64,000 bases of DNA, taken from positions 62,001-126,000 of the forward strand of contig JAQYWR010000003.1 in NCBI GenBank assembly GCA_029379225.1, given 5' to 3'. The translations under genes and the position numbers were made by a program. Position 1 is the first letter of the stretch, and the number at the start of each line of letters is the position of its first letter. This document shows positions 1-9,145 of the stretch, piece by piece. The notes under the pieces were generated by a model that was not told the DNA's origin, did no database searches, and saw only the letters and a program-made list of their open reading frames with translations. Origin of the DNA: Nostoc sp. S4. GTDB taxonomy: Bacteria; Cyanobacteriota; Cyanobacteriia; Cyanobacteriales; Nostocaceae.

Positions 1-2071
1 CAACTCCAGCTTCAGAAATAATCTTAAACACGCCAATTTCAGCAGTATTACTGACATGAGTGCCGCCACACAATTCCATTGATACGCTAGAAAAATCAAT
101 TACTCGCACATCTTCTCCGTATTTTTCCCCAAACATGGCAACGGCACCCCTAGCTTTAGCTTCTGCTAAAGGTAATACCTCCACTTTTGCGCTATGCGCT
201 TCAGCAATCCAAGTATTTACTTGTTCTTCAATTTGTTGCACTTCCTCTGTTGTCAATGCACGCGGACAGTTGAAGTCAAAGCGCAATCTATCAAAGGAAA
301 CCAGGGAACCTGCTTGCGATATGCCCTCATCGACAATTTTCTTCAACGCTGCTTGCAGTAAGTGGGTTGCAGTATGGTTAGCTTGGGCGCGACGCCGACA
401 TGCACGGTCGATTTGCGCTGTTACAGCATCTCCTACACGCAGTGTACCGCGTTCGATGCGTCCGAAGTGAACAAAGAAATCAGACTCTTTCTTCACATCT
501 TCGACGCGAATCACAATCCCATCACCGGAGATATAACCGCGATCGCCGATTTGTCCCCCAGATTCAGCATAAAATGGCGTTTTGTCAAGGACAATTTGCA
601 CTTGTGTTCCTGCTTCTGCTTCCTGTTGGGAAACACCTTCGACCAAAATCGCTTCGACTTTGGCTGTTGCCGTCGGTTGGGTATAACCTAAGAACTCAGT
701 GGCCTGGATGTGTTCTGCTAATTTGTCGAGGGAACCTTGCACAGTTAAATCGATGCTTTCATGTGCTGCTTTAGCGCGTTCCACCTGCTTTTGCATTTCG
801 GTATCAAAGCCTGCTTCATCCACTGTTAGATGATTTTCTTCCGCGATTTCTTGAGTAAGTTCTAGAGGAAAACCGTAAGTGTCGTATAAAGTGAAGGCAC
901 TTTCACCGCTAATAGAGGTTTTGCCTTGCTGTTTTACCTCTTGGATAATTTCTTCTAAGAGTTTTTCGCCTCTATCCAGCGTTCTCAGGAAATTAGATTC
1001 TTCGCGTTGCAACTCAGCTTTAATTGCTGCTTCCCGTTGCCGCACGTTAGGGTAAGCTGATTCTGAAAGAGCGATCGCAGTTTCCGCAACTTGGGTAGTA
1101 AATTCATCACTAATCCCAATTAATCGTCCATGACGTACCACCCGCCGAATTAATCGCCGCAGCACATAACCCCGTCCGACGTTGGAGGCGCGAATTTCAT
1201 CAGCAATCATGTGGACGACAGCCCGAACGTGGTCGCCAATGACTTTTAGGGAAACTTTGGTTTTTTCATCGCTACTGTGGTAATCAATACCAGCAATTTG
1301 GGCTGCTGTTTGGATAATTGGAAAAATCAGGTCAGTTTCGTAGTTATTCGGCACTTTTTGGAGAATTTGCGCCATTCTTTCCAAACCCATGCCGGTGTCG
1401 ATGTTCTTGTTTTGCAGTGGTGTTAGATTGTCGTCAGTATCCCGGTTATATTGCATGAATACGAGGTTATAGAACTCGATAAACCGGGTGTCGTCTTCTA
1501 AATCTATATTTTTGTCGCCGCGTTCCGGGTGGAAGTCGTAATAAATCTCCGAACAAGGGCCGCAAGGGCCAGTGGGCCCGGACACCCAAAAATTATCGTC
1601 TGCACCCATGCGCTTAATTCTTGTTATCGGCACACCAATTCGATCGCGCCAAATGCCAAAGGCTTCGTCATCATCTTCAAAAACGCTGACAACAAGGTTT
1701 TGGGGAGAAAAGCCAAAGACTTTGGTGGAGATTTCCCAACCCCAAGCGATCGCTTGTTCTTTAAAATAATCACCAAAGCTGAAGTTACCCAGCATTTCAA
1801 AGAACGTGTGATGTCGTTTGGTGCGTCCGACGTTTTCGATATCGTTGGTGCGGATACACTTTTGGGAAGTCGTAGCCCGTTTAAATTCTGGTGTGCGCTG
1901 TCCCAGGAATATCGGCTTAAATGGTAGCATCCCCGCGATCGTCAGCAGCACGGTTGGATCTTCTGGCACGAGGGAGGCACTTGGCAGAATTTGGTGACCC
2001 CGTTGGGCAAAGAAGTCGAGAAATATTTGGCGAATTTCGTTACCGCTTAGGTGTTGGGGATTTGAAGACAT
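1..2071 (-). CDS. alaS: Alanyl-tRNA synthetase, 3' end outside the window
   Basis: This gene encodes the enzyme that charges tRNA-Ala and edits mischarged Ser/Gly. Reading leftward from the ATG at 2071, the protein begins [17 protein letters not shown] and continues into the class II catalytic core ([15 protein letters not shown]). Further on are the editing-domain zinc ligands: an HTATH motif (HxxxH) encoded near 375-390, and the CGGTH motif close to the window edge. About 690 codons are present. The family is usually about 870-880 residues, so only the far C-terminal (C-Ala) part is missing. The reading frame is open throughout. Identity is certain from the N-terminus plus both editing motifs. 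Confidence 0.96.
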   Translation of the reverse strand, partial: MSSNPQHLSGNEIRQIFLDFFAQRGHQILPSASLVPEDPTVLLTIAGMLPFKPIFLGQRTPEFKRATTSQKCIRTNDIENVGRTKRHHTFFEMLGNFSFGDYFKEQAIAWGWEISTKVFGFSPQNLVVSVFEDDDEAFGIWRDRIGVPITRIKRMGADDNFWVSGPTGPCGPCSEIYYDFHPERGDKNIDLEDDTRFIEFYNLVFMQYNRDTDDNLTPLQNKNIDTGMGLERMAQILQKVPNNYETDLIFPIIQTAAQIAGIDYHSSDEKTKVSLKVIGDHVRAVVHMIADEIRASNVGRGYVLRRLIRRVVRHGRLIGISDEFTTQVAETAIALSESAYPNVRQREAAIKAELQREESNFLRTLDRGEKLLEEIIQEVKQQGKTSISGESAFTLYDTYGFPLELTQEIAEENHLTVDEAGFDTEMQKQVERAKAAHESIDLTVQGSLDKLAEHIQATEFLGYTQPTATAKVEAILVEGVSQQEAEAGTQVQIVLDKTPFYAESGGQIGDRGYISGDGIVIRVEDVKKESDFFVHFGRIERGTLRVGDAVTAQIDRACRRRAQANHTATHLLQAALKKIVDEGISQAGSLVSFDRLRFDFNCPRALTTEEVQQIEEQVNTWIAEAHSAKVEVLPLAEAKARGAVAMFGEKYGEDVRVIDFSSVSMELCGGTHVSNTAEIGVFKIISEAGV

Positions 2072-2351
2072 GGGAGTTTTTAACTTTTGACTGATGACGA
2101 TGAACAGTTAACTATTATCTGACTTTTGACTTTTGCTTTGGCAGTAGGTGTATTTCTATTAGCAGCTTTATATATATATTTTGCATTTTGTTTGATGTTA
2201 CTGCCAGCCAACTGTGCTAATCAGTGAGCTAAATCTAGCGATTGCGATCGTTTTAGGCTATTACCTTACTCTGGTAGGATGTGCGATCGCCAAATACTGG
2301 TTTAAATTAATCCTTAAGAAATAATTTAAAAAATCCATATCTAGGTAAAAA

Positions 2352-2552
2352 ATGGCACTAAAACTGAAAGTATCAAATATTGCTTGTGAAGGATGTGCAC
2401 AAACAATTACTGAATCAATCCATGTTATGGAACCTGAGGCTAAAGTCGATGTCGATGTTAACGCTAAAACTGTCACCGTAGAATCCGCAGCTTCTGAAGA
2501 GTCAATCAAGCAAGTAATTGTTGCTGCTGGTTACGCTGTCGAAGGTTACTGA
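2352..2552 (+). CDS. Heavy-metal-associated (HMA) domain protein, CopZ-like metallochaperone
   Basis: A 66-residue protein consisting of a single HMA (ferredoxin-like beta-alpha-beta) domain. The metal-binding loop is IACEGC, with Cys12 and Cys15 separated by two residues as in copper and other soft-metal chaperones. The usual GM before the first Cys is replaced by NIA. The C-terminal half (VDVNAKTVTVES, then a helix and AAGYAVEGY) matches the domain end. It is likely cytosolic and hands Cu(I) or a similar ion to a P-type ATPase. No such ATPase is in the window, so metal and partner are unknown. Confidence 0.88.
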   Translation: MALKLKVSNIACEGCAQTITESIHVMEPEAKVDVDVNAKTVTVESAASEESIKQVIVAAGYAVEGY

Positions 2553-3796
2553 ATCCGATTCTTACATTTTACAAAAGTTGACATTTTGATAGTTTAGGCT
2601 ACGTTAACAAAACCTTTTTCTCTGATTTTTGCTCTTTTTGTAAGTGGAATTTAACTAATCTATCAACATTAGAGGTACATTTTAAAATCTGGTTTTTTAT
2701 TTAGCTTTGTTTTGTACATTGATGTATTTCTCATAAATTAAAAAATATGAATTAAATCAACAAACACACAAAGCAGAAGTAGACAAGTTTTTTGTGCTGA
2801 TAGTACATTCTAAAAGTTTGGCTCTAAGCTAACTAAAATTAGGACTTTATCGCCTTAGGAATTCTTTTTGGAATTGTAGGGTAAATTTGTCTTTGCAAAA
2901 ACTTCTTCTATAGATAGAAGGCAGTTTTGCACTAATTGATTAACCTTTTTTGTTTTTTAGAATACTCAATTAAAGTCTCATCATAAAGGAAAAGACTTAC
3001 GTGAAACTACTAAATAGAGCGAATCTTCAGTAAGGTAGAAATACACAATTTAAGTTTCAAAACTTAGCTTAAAGCCTGTTTGATTTCTAAATTATGTTGT
3101 CAAGTCAACTCGAAAAAATATAAATAAACTTAGTCTTTAAACCCGTTTCTTGAAGATATCAGGGAGAGTCAAAGTCTCTTTGATTTTAGGAGTAACATAG
3201 AGATGTATTATATTCAATTTGCTCGAATTAGTGTTTATCCTATTGAATAACTTCGGTTTTTACGGTTGAATTAAAAACTTTATAAATTTTTTATTTTTTG
3301 ATTTATCAGCAATTTTGCTGGAAAATATAATGATTATTAAAAATATTCACGTTGATAATTTATTCAGATAAATAATATCCCATAAACTACAGTATGCTTT
3401 TTAGATGAATATAGAATTTTCAGTATTTATACTGTTTTAAAAATATTCTGTAAAGAAGACATTGTTTATTATAAATATGAGTTTCAAAAATTAGAGTAAT
3501 AAAGAGGAACTATTAAGAGGAGATTAAAATTGAGAGTTTTTTATAAATTTAGCGTTAAAAACTCAAATAACAAGAAACATAGATGAGCCAAAAGCATCAT
3601 TAAAAAGTAAAAATCTAAAAATAGAACTAAAAAATAAAAATTTCCCAGAATAAAATTCCCATCTGGAAAACATTGTTATTTCTAAATTATTTGAATTTTT
3701 ACTTTTACCAAATTCGATAAGTTTAGTATTAAGCAACAAGAGCAACATAGTTTTAGTAGTTTAATCTCCTGAAATTGAAAATCCTGTAAAAAAGCA
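2553..3796. other. AT-rich gene-free region, 1.24 kb
   Basis: No convincing gene on either strand. The only longer frames are low-complexity Leu/Phe/Ser/Asn reading frames on the minus strand (3563-3748), which look like products of AT-rich DNA. There is a small perfect palindrome-like hairpin (CAGCAA/TTGCTG) near 3307-3320. The region lies upstream of the diguanylate cyclase and presumably holds its promoter, but no clear -35/-10 pair could be assigned. Confidence 0.5.
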
Positions 3797-4822
3797 ATGA
3801 ATATTTCCATTTTGGTTTTTGGAAATAAGAACTTTCGCAACACGCTTCCAGATCAGTTACATCATGCGATCGCTTTTAATGTAGAAGTTATGGAAAATCT
3901 AAATCAGGCGGTGTCGTACATTCAAATGACACCCCCTGATATCATACTTGTGCAGGCTAGCCTGGATAGCAGTATGGAATTGTGCAATTGGTTGAAAGAC
4001 CAAACAAAACTATCATGGATATACTGTATTCTGTTTGAAGATCGTCTCCAACAACTGACTGATAGAAAAAAGTATGGTTGGGAGAGGGAATTAGAGATGA
4101 CTGCTGCGGCGTTAAAGCAAGGGGCTGATGCTTATATTTGGCATCTGATTGATGAAAGAACAGACTATAGCTTGGCAGAATTGACTGCCAATCATGGGTT
4201 AATACTTGCTCAATTAAACGTTGGCTTGCGGAAAGCGCAAAAATACCGAGATTTGATTCGGACAAATGATTTATTATCAGCGATCGCCTTAGCTGATTCA
4301 TTGACGGAATTAAATAATCGCCGTGCTTTAGAATGGGATTTACCCAGGCAAATTAAAAAAGCGAGAACTCAGAAAACTTCCCTGAGTTTGATTATTTTGG
4401 ATGTAGATCATTTTAAAAAAGTTAATGACACTTATGGCCATTTAGTTGGCGATCGCCTTTTGCAAATCCTGTCTCAGCGTCTACGACATAATCTCCGGTG
4501 TCAAGATACTGCATTTCGTTATGGTGGTGAAGAATTTGTGATTCTTCTGGCTAACACTACCGGTGATGAAGCATTAATCGTAGCCCGTCGTCTCAACCGC
4601 GTAGTCAGCGACGAACCATTTGTACTCAGTAATAAGCAGAAAATTAATATCACCATTAGCTTGGGTACAGCCTGTTTAGAAGCTGACGATGATGAACAAG
4701 GAGAAAGTCTAATCGATCGTGCTGACCAATGCTTACTACAGGCTAAAACTGCTGGGCGTAATCGGGTTATTGACTCGAAGTACTTATCTCATGTCCCACA
4801 TTTGAAAGCTGTGTCTTCGTAA
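3797..4822 (+). CDS. Diguanylate cyclase with degenerate receiver-like N-terminus
   Basis: A 341-residue protein that likely makes cyclic di-GMP from two GTP. Residues 1 to about 125 resemble a response-regulator receiver fold (MNISILVFGN..., PPDIILVQASLD) but lack a clear phospho-acceptor Asp pair. Residues about 165-330 form a GGDEF domain. The active-site loop is an intact GGEEF (residues 243-247), and an RCQD inhibitory I-site (234-237) sits exactly five residues before it, so product feedback inhibition is expected. The ITISLGTA motif follows. The gene stands alone between a long AT-rich spacer and a convergent gene. The ATG at 3797 has no strong Shine-Dalgarno sequence. Confidence 0.92.
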   Translation: MNISILVFGNKNFRNTLPDQLHHAIAFNVEVMENLNQAVSYIQMTPPDIILVQASLDSSMELCNWLKDQTKLSWIYCILFEDRLQQLTDRKKYGWERELEMTAAALKQGADAYIWHLIDERTDYSLAELTANHGLILAQLNVGLRKAQKYRDLIRTNDLLSAIALADSLTELNNRRALEWDLPRQIKKARTQKTSLSLIILDVDHFKKVNDTYGHLVGDRLLQILSQRLRHNLRCQDTAFRYGGEEFVILLANTTGDEALIVARRLNRVVSDEPFVLSNKQKINITISLGTACLEADDDEQGESLIDRADQCLLQAKTAGRNRVIDSKYLSHVPHLKAVSS

Positions 4823-4869
4823 AAGTGGCGAATGAGCATAGGGCATAGAGAGTGTTGAGTTAGGAGTTA

Positions 4870-5574
4870 TTATTTTCCTTTTGTCCCTGCATCATTCTCG
4901 ACTCGCACTCCCAACTTTTGACGACAATCTTCTACCGAACTGCGTTGTCGCATGGCATTAACTAAAGCCTCGTAGCTAGACCAATTTTCTTGCAGCAGGG
5001 TTTTAGCTTGCAGGGCATGAAACCGCAGTTTTTGTTGATAAACTGACTCAGAAAAACCTAAAATTTTCAAGACTTTTATCAACTTATTTTTATCGTCAGT
5101 TCCACCCTCAGCATTATCAAAAACTAGGGTTTCCGCAGCAATACCCGCCATCCAAACAGTGCAATAGCGGTCTAGCATTTGGGCGCTGATTTTACCTACT
5201 TCTAATTGAGATCCTAATTCCGTATCATCAAAAGTAACACCCCCTAGCCCTGCTTGCCCCTGCTTCATGGCTTCCCAAGCACTGAGAGTGTAGCCGATAA
5301 CAGGAATACCCAACAGGTGAGCAACTAAGAAATGTCCTGCTTCATGGTGGATAACGCGATCGCGATGTTCGCTTGAAAAACCAGCAATCCAATCTAAAAA
5401 GATTGTACCGCCCTTGCCCTGCAAGCTAAAACTGTCAAGAGTCGCTATTCCCAAGATGGCGAAGGTCACAAGCGCTGGTACTGTCGGCGATAAATTGATG
5501 AATGGTCCCAATAGTGCTGACAGGGTGATGAGAAAGATAGATATTGCAATTAAATTTAGACTAGTCTGGCTCAT
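4870..5574 (-). CDS. Membrane-anchored M41-like zinc metallopeptidase without AAA domain
   Basis: A 234-residue protein. The N-terminus carries two hydrophobic segments (LNLIAISIFLITLSALLGPF, then VPALVTFAILGIATL). The peptidase signature HHEAGHFLVAHLLG follows, with HEAGH as the zinc-binding HExxH. The GGVTFDD and GIAAETLVF segments resemble the FtsH peptidase (M41) region, but no ATPase module is present, so it is not FtsH itself. Such stand-alone M41-like proteins are known in cyanobacteria; their substrates are not established. It lies downstream of an XRE regulator on the same strand with an 83-bp gap, so co-transcription is possible. Confidence 0.8.
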   Translation of the reverse strand: MSQTSLNLIAISIFLITLSALLGPFINLSPTVPALVTFAILGIATLDSFSLQGKGGTIFLDWIAGFSSEHRDRVIHHEAGHFLVAHLLGIPVIGYTLSAWEAMKQGQAGLGGVTFDDTELGSQLEVGKISAQMLDRYCTVWMAGIAAETLVFDNAEGGTDDKNKLIKVLKILGFSESVYQQKLRFHALQAKTLLQENWSSYEALVNAMRQRSSVEDCRQKLGVRVENDAGTKGK

Positions 5575-5657
5575 TGAGAGTTTTCTTACGATCTGCTTAA
5601 TCTTTCTTCATTATTATCAGGCGATCGCACAGCTCTATATCAAGTGTTTTTTTAAAT

Positions 5658-6002
5658 TCACTCTAATAAGTAACGATAAGTTGCTTTGACAATCTGTGCC
5701 AAAGCATAGGATGTTTCTGGCTCAAGCCGTTTATCACCCAAGAGCAAAATTATAATTTCTTCATCAGTATCTTGCTGTTGTTGTTTTTGGTGAGTCACGA
5801 ATAATTCACCAGGTTGCACTTGTAGCCAGTCACAAAGGGCGATAAACGTCTCCATATCAGGCATATTCCCATTTTCTACTCTAGATAGGGTAGAAGTGCT
5901 GACATTGCCAATCTGTTCGGAGATTTCGCGCAGTCCTTTGCTGCCACGTTTATTGCGGACTAGGGCTGCTAGTCGCTCAATGTCTAAATAGGTATTAGCC
6001 AA
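5658..6002 (-). CDS. XRE-family helix-turn-helix regulator
   Basis: A 114-residue DNA-binding protein. Residues about 8-65 form a Cro/CI-type helix-turn-helix (LREISEQIGNVSTSTLSRVENG, then MPDMETFIALCDWLQVQPGEL). A Gln/Asp-rich linker and a short C-terminal helical segment follow. The start is a TTG at 6002, supported by an AAGGGGA ribosome-binding sequence about 10 bases upstream on the minus strand. It sits between the metallopeptidase gene and the transposase. It could be the repressor of the neighbouring mobile island or a partner of the metallopeptidase; the sequence does not decide. Confidence 0.85.
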   Translation of the reverse strand: MANTYLDIERLAALVRNKRGSKGLREISEQIGNVSTSTLSRVENGNMPDMETFIALCDWLQVQPGELFVTHQKQQQQDTDEEIIILLLGDKRLEPETSYALAQIVKATYRYLLE

Positions 6003-6041
6003 TTAAAATTCCCCTTTTTGTCTGACTAACATCGGATTTAA

Positions 6042-6066
6042 AAACCCCACTAATAAAGTGGGGTTT
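6042..6066 (-). terminator. Rho-independent terminator after the transposase
   Basis: Perfect 9-bp stem AAACCCCAC / GTGGGGTTT with a 7-base loop. On the minus strand the stem is followed by TTTTTAAAT. It lies 12 bases beyond the transposase stop and would end its transcript. Confidence 0.8.
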
Positions 6067-6078
6067 AGGATCTCTTAT

Positions 6079-7485
6079 TTACGAGCAAGAATTGGCGATC
6101 GCGCTTGGCGTAGCTTTTGCGATCGCTCTGGTTAACTCCCGAAACAACATATTGGCAACCTTAGAGCCAAGCTTAGCCTGCAAGTGTTTGCCGTTGAGCA
6201 GCTGCTTTCCGGAAGCATCAACGTTGCTCTTAAGGATTTCTTTATAATCAGCGATTTCTTTACCAATGCGATTATCAGGCAATCGACCGTTAATTTCGAT
6301 TTTAGTGATTACATACTGCCAAAAGTTCATTCGGCACAACGCACTACCGCTACCTTTTTCAACTAGCTTATCGCCAGACTGCTCTAAGACAGTACCCATG
6401 CCTAACCTGAGCTTGAAGGCGTCGCGGCTGCGGTTGCGTTTAACGCGCTTGACGTCGCCGGGGAGAAACTTAACCACAGATTTACCATTTTCGCGGCTGA
6501 CCTGTTTTTTCTTGACTTCCCTAACTTCCCGCTCAATCAACTGTTTGCCGTTGGTCAAAAACGCTTCAAATGGATAGATTCGACTCAGCAGCCTAGCGCG
6601 AATTCTCAGTCCAAAATTGAACTGATCGAAAACCTGATTGTAGGTTTTGAATTGCTCGTGATTGACCAATGGCAAAAGCAATGCCTCTAGGCGTTGCTCC
6701 TCGATGTCGATATCGCATAACCAATCAGCATGAAGTCTGACAATTGGATCTATTTCTAGTCCAAGTTGTAGCGCGATTGATTGCTGGTATATTTTGGTGA
6801 TGGATTTGTAGTTCGCTGGGTGTACTTCTGACTGCCTTTGAGCTAACCAACCCCACAGAGGCGGCACATTTCCCACTTTAGTACTCTGGGTTTTACTGTG
6901 GGCTTTTTCTGGGAACTGCCACGCCAGGGCTTGGCGAATGTAGTTGACTATCGGCGATTGAACGCGGTTGAGATGTTCGAGTTGCTGGACAAGTTCGCGT
7001 ATCTCATCGATTGGCTGTGGGCGGTGCATGAGAAACGAGCGCGGGTTGAGTACGCCTGTTTCTAAATAATTCTCTCGATCCAAAGCGTAAGCAGCCATAG
7101 CCAAAGCATCGGCAGCATCAGATTTATTGGGTAAGTTTTTGCCACCGCGATAACGTTTGAGTTCAACGTGTCCAACCCAAAGTATGTTTATTCCTAAACT
7201 TTCTAAAATCCTTGCCCAAAGACGTGAATAATGATTTCCTGTTGGTTCCAGGATTGCAATATCGGGTTTATTTTCCCTTAGATAATCAGCAAAATCAAAA
7301 GCTGATTTTTGGTTGCTTTTTGGCTTGGGACTAGAGTAGAAACTAGGAAATAAATTTGACGCTTTAACTCTACTTTTCTGCCAATAGTTCTTTAAACCTC
7401 CTAATGGATATTGAGTTAAAATATGACAAGTTACGCTTGACTTACTAACATCAACTCCCAAGGATGTAATCGATTTAATTGTCAT
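6079..7485 (-). CDS. IS110-family-like DEDD transposase/recombinase
   Basis: A 468-residue protein. The N-terminal RuvC-like half shows the DEDD acidic set: Asp12 (SLGVDVSKSSV), Glu80 (ILEPTGNHYS), and Asp123 and Asp126 (NKSDAADALAM). The C-terminal half contains the second IS110-type domain, in which Ser370 (LEQSGDK) sits where the family's nucleophilic serine is found, ahead of a degenerate FWQYVITKIE helix. Both catalytic halves therefore appear intact. It is longer than most IS110 proteins (usually about 300-450). Members of this family recombine DNA guided by a bridge RNA encoded beside the gene. A structured 5' non-coding region lies directly upstream, and a terminator lies directly downstream. 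A Piv-like invertase role is the alternative. Confidence 0.82.
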   Translation of the reverse strand: MTIKSITSLGVDVSKSSVTCHILTQYPLGGLKNYWQKSRVKASNLFPSFYSSPKPKSNQKSAFDFADYLRENKPDIAILEPTGNHYSRLWARILESLGINILWVGHVELKRYRGGKNLPNKSDAADALAMAAYALDRENYLETGVLNPRSFLMHRPQPIDEIRELVQQLEHLNRVQSPIVNYIRQALAWQFPEKAHSKTQSTKVGNVPPLWGWLAQRQSEVHPANYKSITKIYQQSIALQLGLEIDPIVRLHADWLCDIDIEEQRLEALLLPLVNHEQFKTYNQVFDQFNFGLRIRARLLSRIYPFEAFLTNGKQLIEREVREVKKKQVSRENGKSVVKFLPGDVKRVKRNRSRDAFKLRLGMGTVLEQSGDKLVEKGSGSALCRMNFWQYVITKIEINGRLPDNRIGKEIADYKEILKSNVDASGKQLLNGKHLQAKLGSKVANMLFRELTRAIAKATPSAIANSCS

Positions 7486-7511
7486 GGTTCTGCCGATAGT
7501 TGGGATTTTAG

Positions 7512-7781
7512 TATTCGTGTGCCACCACGAATCGATTGAAAAACCCAGTTTTGACGCTTGAATCCCCTAACACCCCACCATTGAGGGGCGCGATTCACTC
7601 TTAACGCTGGGTTTAACCCGGTAGTTCTAGGAAAGTTGCGCTTGAATTAGACAACACCCCACAAATGGGCGTGCGATTCTCTTTTAACGCCCCATTTCCT
7701 AAAAAACAGTGGGGCGGGTGCTTTGGACACAACCCGCGACTCTGGTATTATCCAGAGTTTCGGCTACTGTGTCAGGTAGCC
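7512..7781 (-). ncRNA. Candidate structured RNA upstream of the IS110-like gene (possible bridge RNA)
   Basis: The 370 bases before the transposase start hold no gene but at least six consecutive stem-loops. They are ATTCGTG/CACGAAT (7512-7532), AAACCCAG/CTGGGTTT enclosing CCCCT/AGGGG (7541-7614), CCCCAC/GTGGGG enclosing AAATGGG/CCCATTT (7657-7714), GCGGGT/ACCCGC (7714-7737), ACTCTGG/CCAGAGT (7739-7758) and GGCTAC/GTAGCC (7762-7781). In IS110-group elements the guide RNA is encoded in the 5' non-coding end and read with the transposase, hence the minus-strand call. Ends and transcription are inferred. Two of the stem-loops are diverged copies of one about 84-base unit. Confidence 0.5.
7551..7697. 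repeat. Imperfect tandem duplication, period about 84 bp
   Basis: Shared words recur at offsets of 83-84: CGCTTGAAT (7555, 7639), AACACCCCAC (7569, 7653), GCGATTC (7590, 7673) and TTAACGC (7601, 7684). The two units form the two largest stem-loops of the structured region. Confidence 0.8.
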
Positions 7782-7853
7782 CGCGCAGTGGCGCGATCGC
7801 AATTTTCTTTAACTGCAATTCATCAGGCGGTTTAGATCGTATGTCCTAATTTT

Positions 7854-8138
7854 TTAAGCCTCACGTTGTTCTAAAAACTGCAATGCACCTGCAACAATTT
7901 CGACTCTTTTAATTTCAGTAAGCTCATAATCAGTCATACTAATTATTGGATAATCACGCTTTTTGTATCTCAACTTTAAATGTCTGATGTACATAGGTGG
8001 ATATCCAAATGCACCAGGAATAACTTGTTCCCGAACTATTAAAACTCTTTCACTTTGTGGAATTTCTCCGGAAGAAAAACCGTGTTTAGCTTCTTTGTTT
8101 AAATCGTAATAAACAATGTAATTTATTTCTTTGGTCAT
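7854..8138 (-). CDS. Hypothetical protein, island gene
   Basis: A 94-residue soluble protein with no family I recognise. It has alternating beta-like segments (INYIVYYDL, RVLIVREQVI, RHLKLRYKKRDYPIISM) and a C-terminal helix (TEIKRVEIVAGALQFLEQ). Its ATG overlaps the stop of the upstream gene by four bases (ATGA at 8135-8138), indicating translational coupling with the 108-residue protein. It is the last gene of the leftward mini-gene chain before the structured RNA region. Confidence 0.7.
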   Translation of the reverse strand: MTKEINYIVYYDLNKEAKHGFSSGEIPQSERVLIVREQVIPGAFGYPPMYIRHLKLRYKKRDYPIISMTDYELTEIKRVEIVAGALQFLEQREA

Positions 8139-8461
8139 AATCTGCGGTTTTTGAATCGGTTAGAGTTACAACGCTGCTGTACCTCCTTCAATGCTGAGAG
8201 AATAGCATCGGCATTTTCTTCATAAAAAACTGAGCTATCGCCGTTAAGCCAAGTGACAACAACTACCTTTGTGTCTTCGTCATCCATGACTTGCCGAATT
8301 AGGGCTAAGTTGATCCATCCGGCAGTCGGGGTTTTACAAGTAAACACTGTGGGAACTGATATAATTTGCATAATTTCTTGAGTTCGGTTATGCGGATTCA
8401 AGGCGCGATCGCATTCCTCCTGAAAAAGCACTGCGTTCGCTTTTGGCGTTGGCGTAGCCAT
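8135..8461 (-). CDS. Hypothetical protein, island gene
   Basis: A 108-residue protein of unknown function. The central part (ISVPTVFTCKTPTAGWINLALI, then DTKVVVVTWLNGDSSVFYEENADAI) looks like a small beta-rich fold with a closing helix, and the C-terminus is basic (RCNSNRFKNRRL). The first 25-30 residues are less structured, so the true start could be internal. The stop overlaps the start of the 94-residue gene downstream (ATGA). No signal peptide or membrane segment is visible. Confidence 0.65.
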   Translation of the reverse strand: MATPTPKANAVLFQEECDRALNPHNRTQEIMQIISVPTVFTCKTPTAGWINLALIRQVMDDEDTKVVVVTWLNGDSSVFYEENADAILSALKEVQQRCNSNRFKNRRL

Positions 8462-8479
8462 CGCTAAAAAAATTGAGCC

Positions 8480-8983
8480 TTAAAAATTCCCTGGGGACGT
8501 TTCCAGCGACACTGAAACGTCCCCTGAGTTAAAAGGGATGTCATCGGGGTCAGGCTCCGTTTCGGTAGTCAGGTGTTCAAGTTTTGACTCTGTTTGTTCC
8601 TCCACCTTGGTTTTGTTGGGCTGTTCAAGCAAATTAAGCAACTTGATTAATTCGCTGGCTAGAATTGCCCGCTTTTGGTGCGATAGTCGGCATGACATGG
8701 CATAAAAATGAAACTTGATCAGTGGCAAGTAGTAAGAATCTTGTATGCACATTTCATCTGAGAACCACAATTGGCGCATACAGTTCAAATAAACTCGAAC
8801 TTCTTTGTGAGTTAATTCATGCTTTTTATAGTCCCTAATAATGTATAAAACATGACGGAAATCATCAATGTTTAAGACTTGATACATTTTTAATTTCCAT
8901 AATTTGTGTGCTAGTTTTTTACTGTTCAAGTTTGAAGTGTTTGAATCGTCATCGACCGCGTGGCGTTCACGCGGTTGATGCAT
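8480..8983 (-). CDS. Hypothetical helical protein, island gene
   Basis: A 167-residue protein, unrecognised. Residues about 20-125 are strongly helical, with many aromatic and basic residues (KLAHKLWKLKMYQVLNIDDF, RVYLNCMRQLWFSDEMC, LPLIKFHFYAMSCRLSHQKR), suggesting a compact all-helical fold, possibly nucleic-acid binding. The last 40 residues are acidic and probably disordered (TETEPDPDDIPFNSGDVS). It lies in the same leftward chain, 18 bp from the next gene. Confidence 0.65.
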   Translation of the reverse strand: MHQPRERHAVDDDSNTSNLNSKKLAHKLWKLKMYQVLNIDDFRHVLYIIRDYKKHELTHKEVRVYLNCMRQLWFSDEMCIQDSYYLPLIKFHFYAMSCRLSHQKRAILASELIKLLNLLEQPNKTKVEEQTESKLEHLTTETEPDPDDIPFNSGDVSVSLETSPGNF

Positions 8984-8992
8984 GAAATATGA

Positions 8993-9145
8993 CTATTTCA
9001 AAAACTTGACATCATACTCAATGTCGTGCAAATAGCGCCTGATAATCGCGCCGCACTGCAAAGCATCCCAGTAAGTAACACATCGTCTAACAATAGTTGA
9101 GCCATGATTACGGCGTAGCACAATGCCCCAAGATTTTTGGTTCAT
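8993..9145 (-). CDS. Small coupled ORF, 50 residues
   Basis: The ATG at 9145 overlaps the stop of the upstream 60-residue gene (ATGA at 9142-9145), and the frame runs to a TAG at 8993. The product begins MNQKSWGIVLRRNHG and ends YLHDIEYDVKFLK; it is basic and shows no known motif. The coupling and normal amino-acid composition support it as a real mini-gene. Confidence 0.55.
   Translation of the reverse strand: MNQKSWGIVLRRNHGSTIVRRCVTYWDALQCGAIIRRYLHDIEYDVKFLK

Larger units (their letters stand above)
6042..7850 (-). mobile_element. IS110-like element (transposase plus non-coding end), boundaries approximate
   Basis: The unit comprises the terminator, the DEDD transposase gene and the structured non-coding 5' region up to the next gene. 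IS110 elements usually lack long terminal inverted repeats, so exact ends cannot be set from one copy. The assignment rests on the transposase plus the gene-free structured flank. Confidence 0.5.

Noticed and set aside
60-1927. Several plus-strand open frames across the first 2 kb
   Set aside because: They are antisense to the alaS reading frame, whose motifs are unmistakable.
3563-3748. 61-codon minus-strand frame
   Set aside because: Low-complexity Leu/Phe/Ser/Asn composition in AT-rich DNA, no ribosome-binding site.
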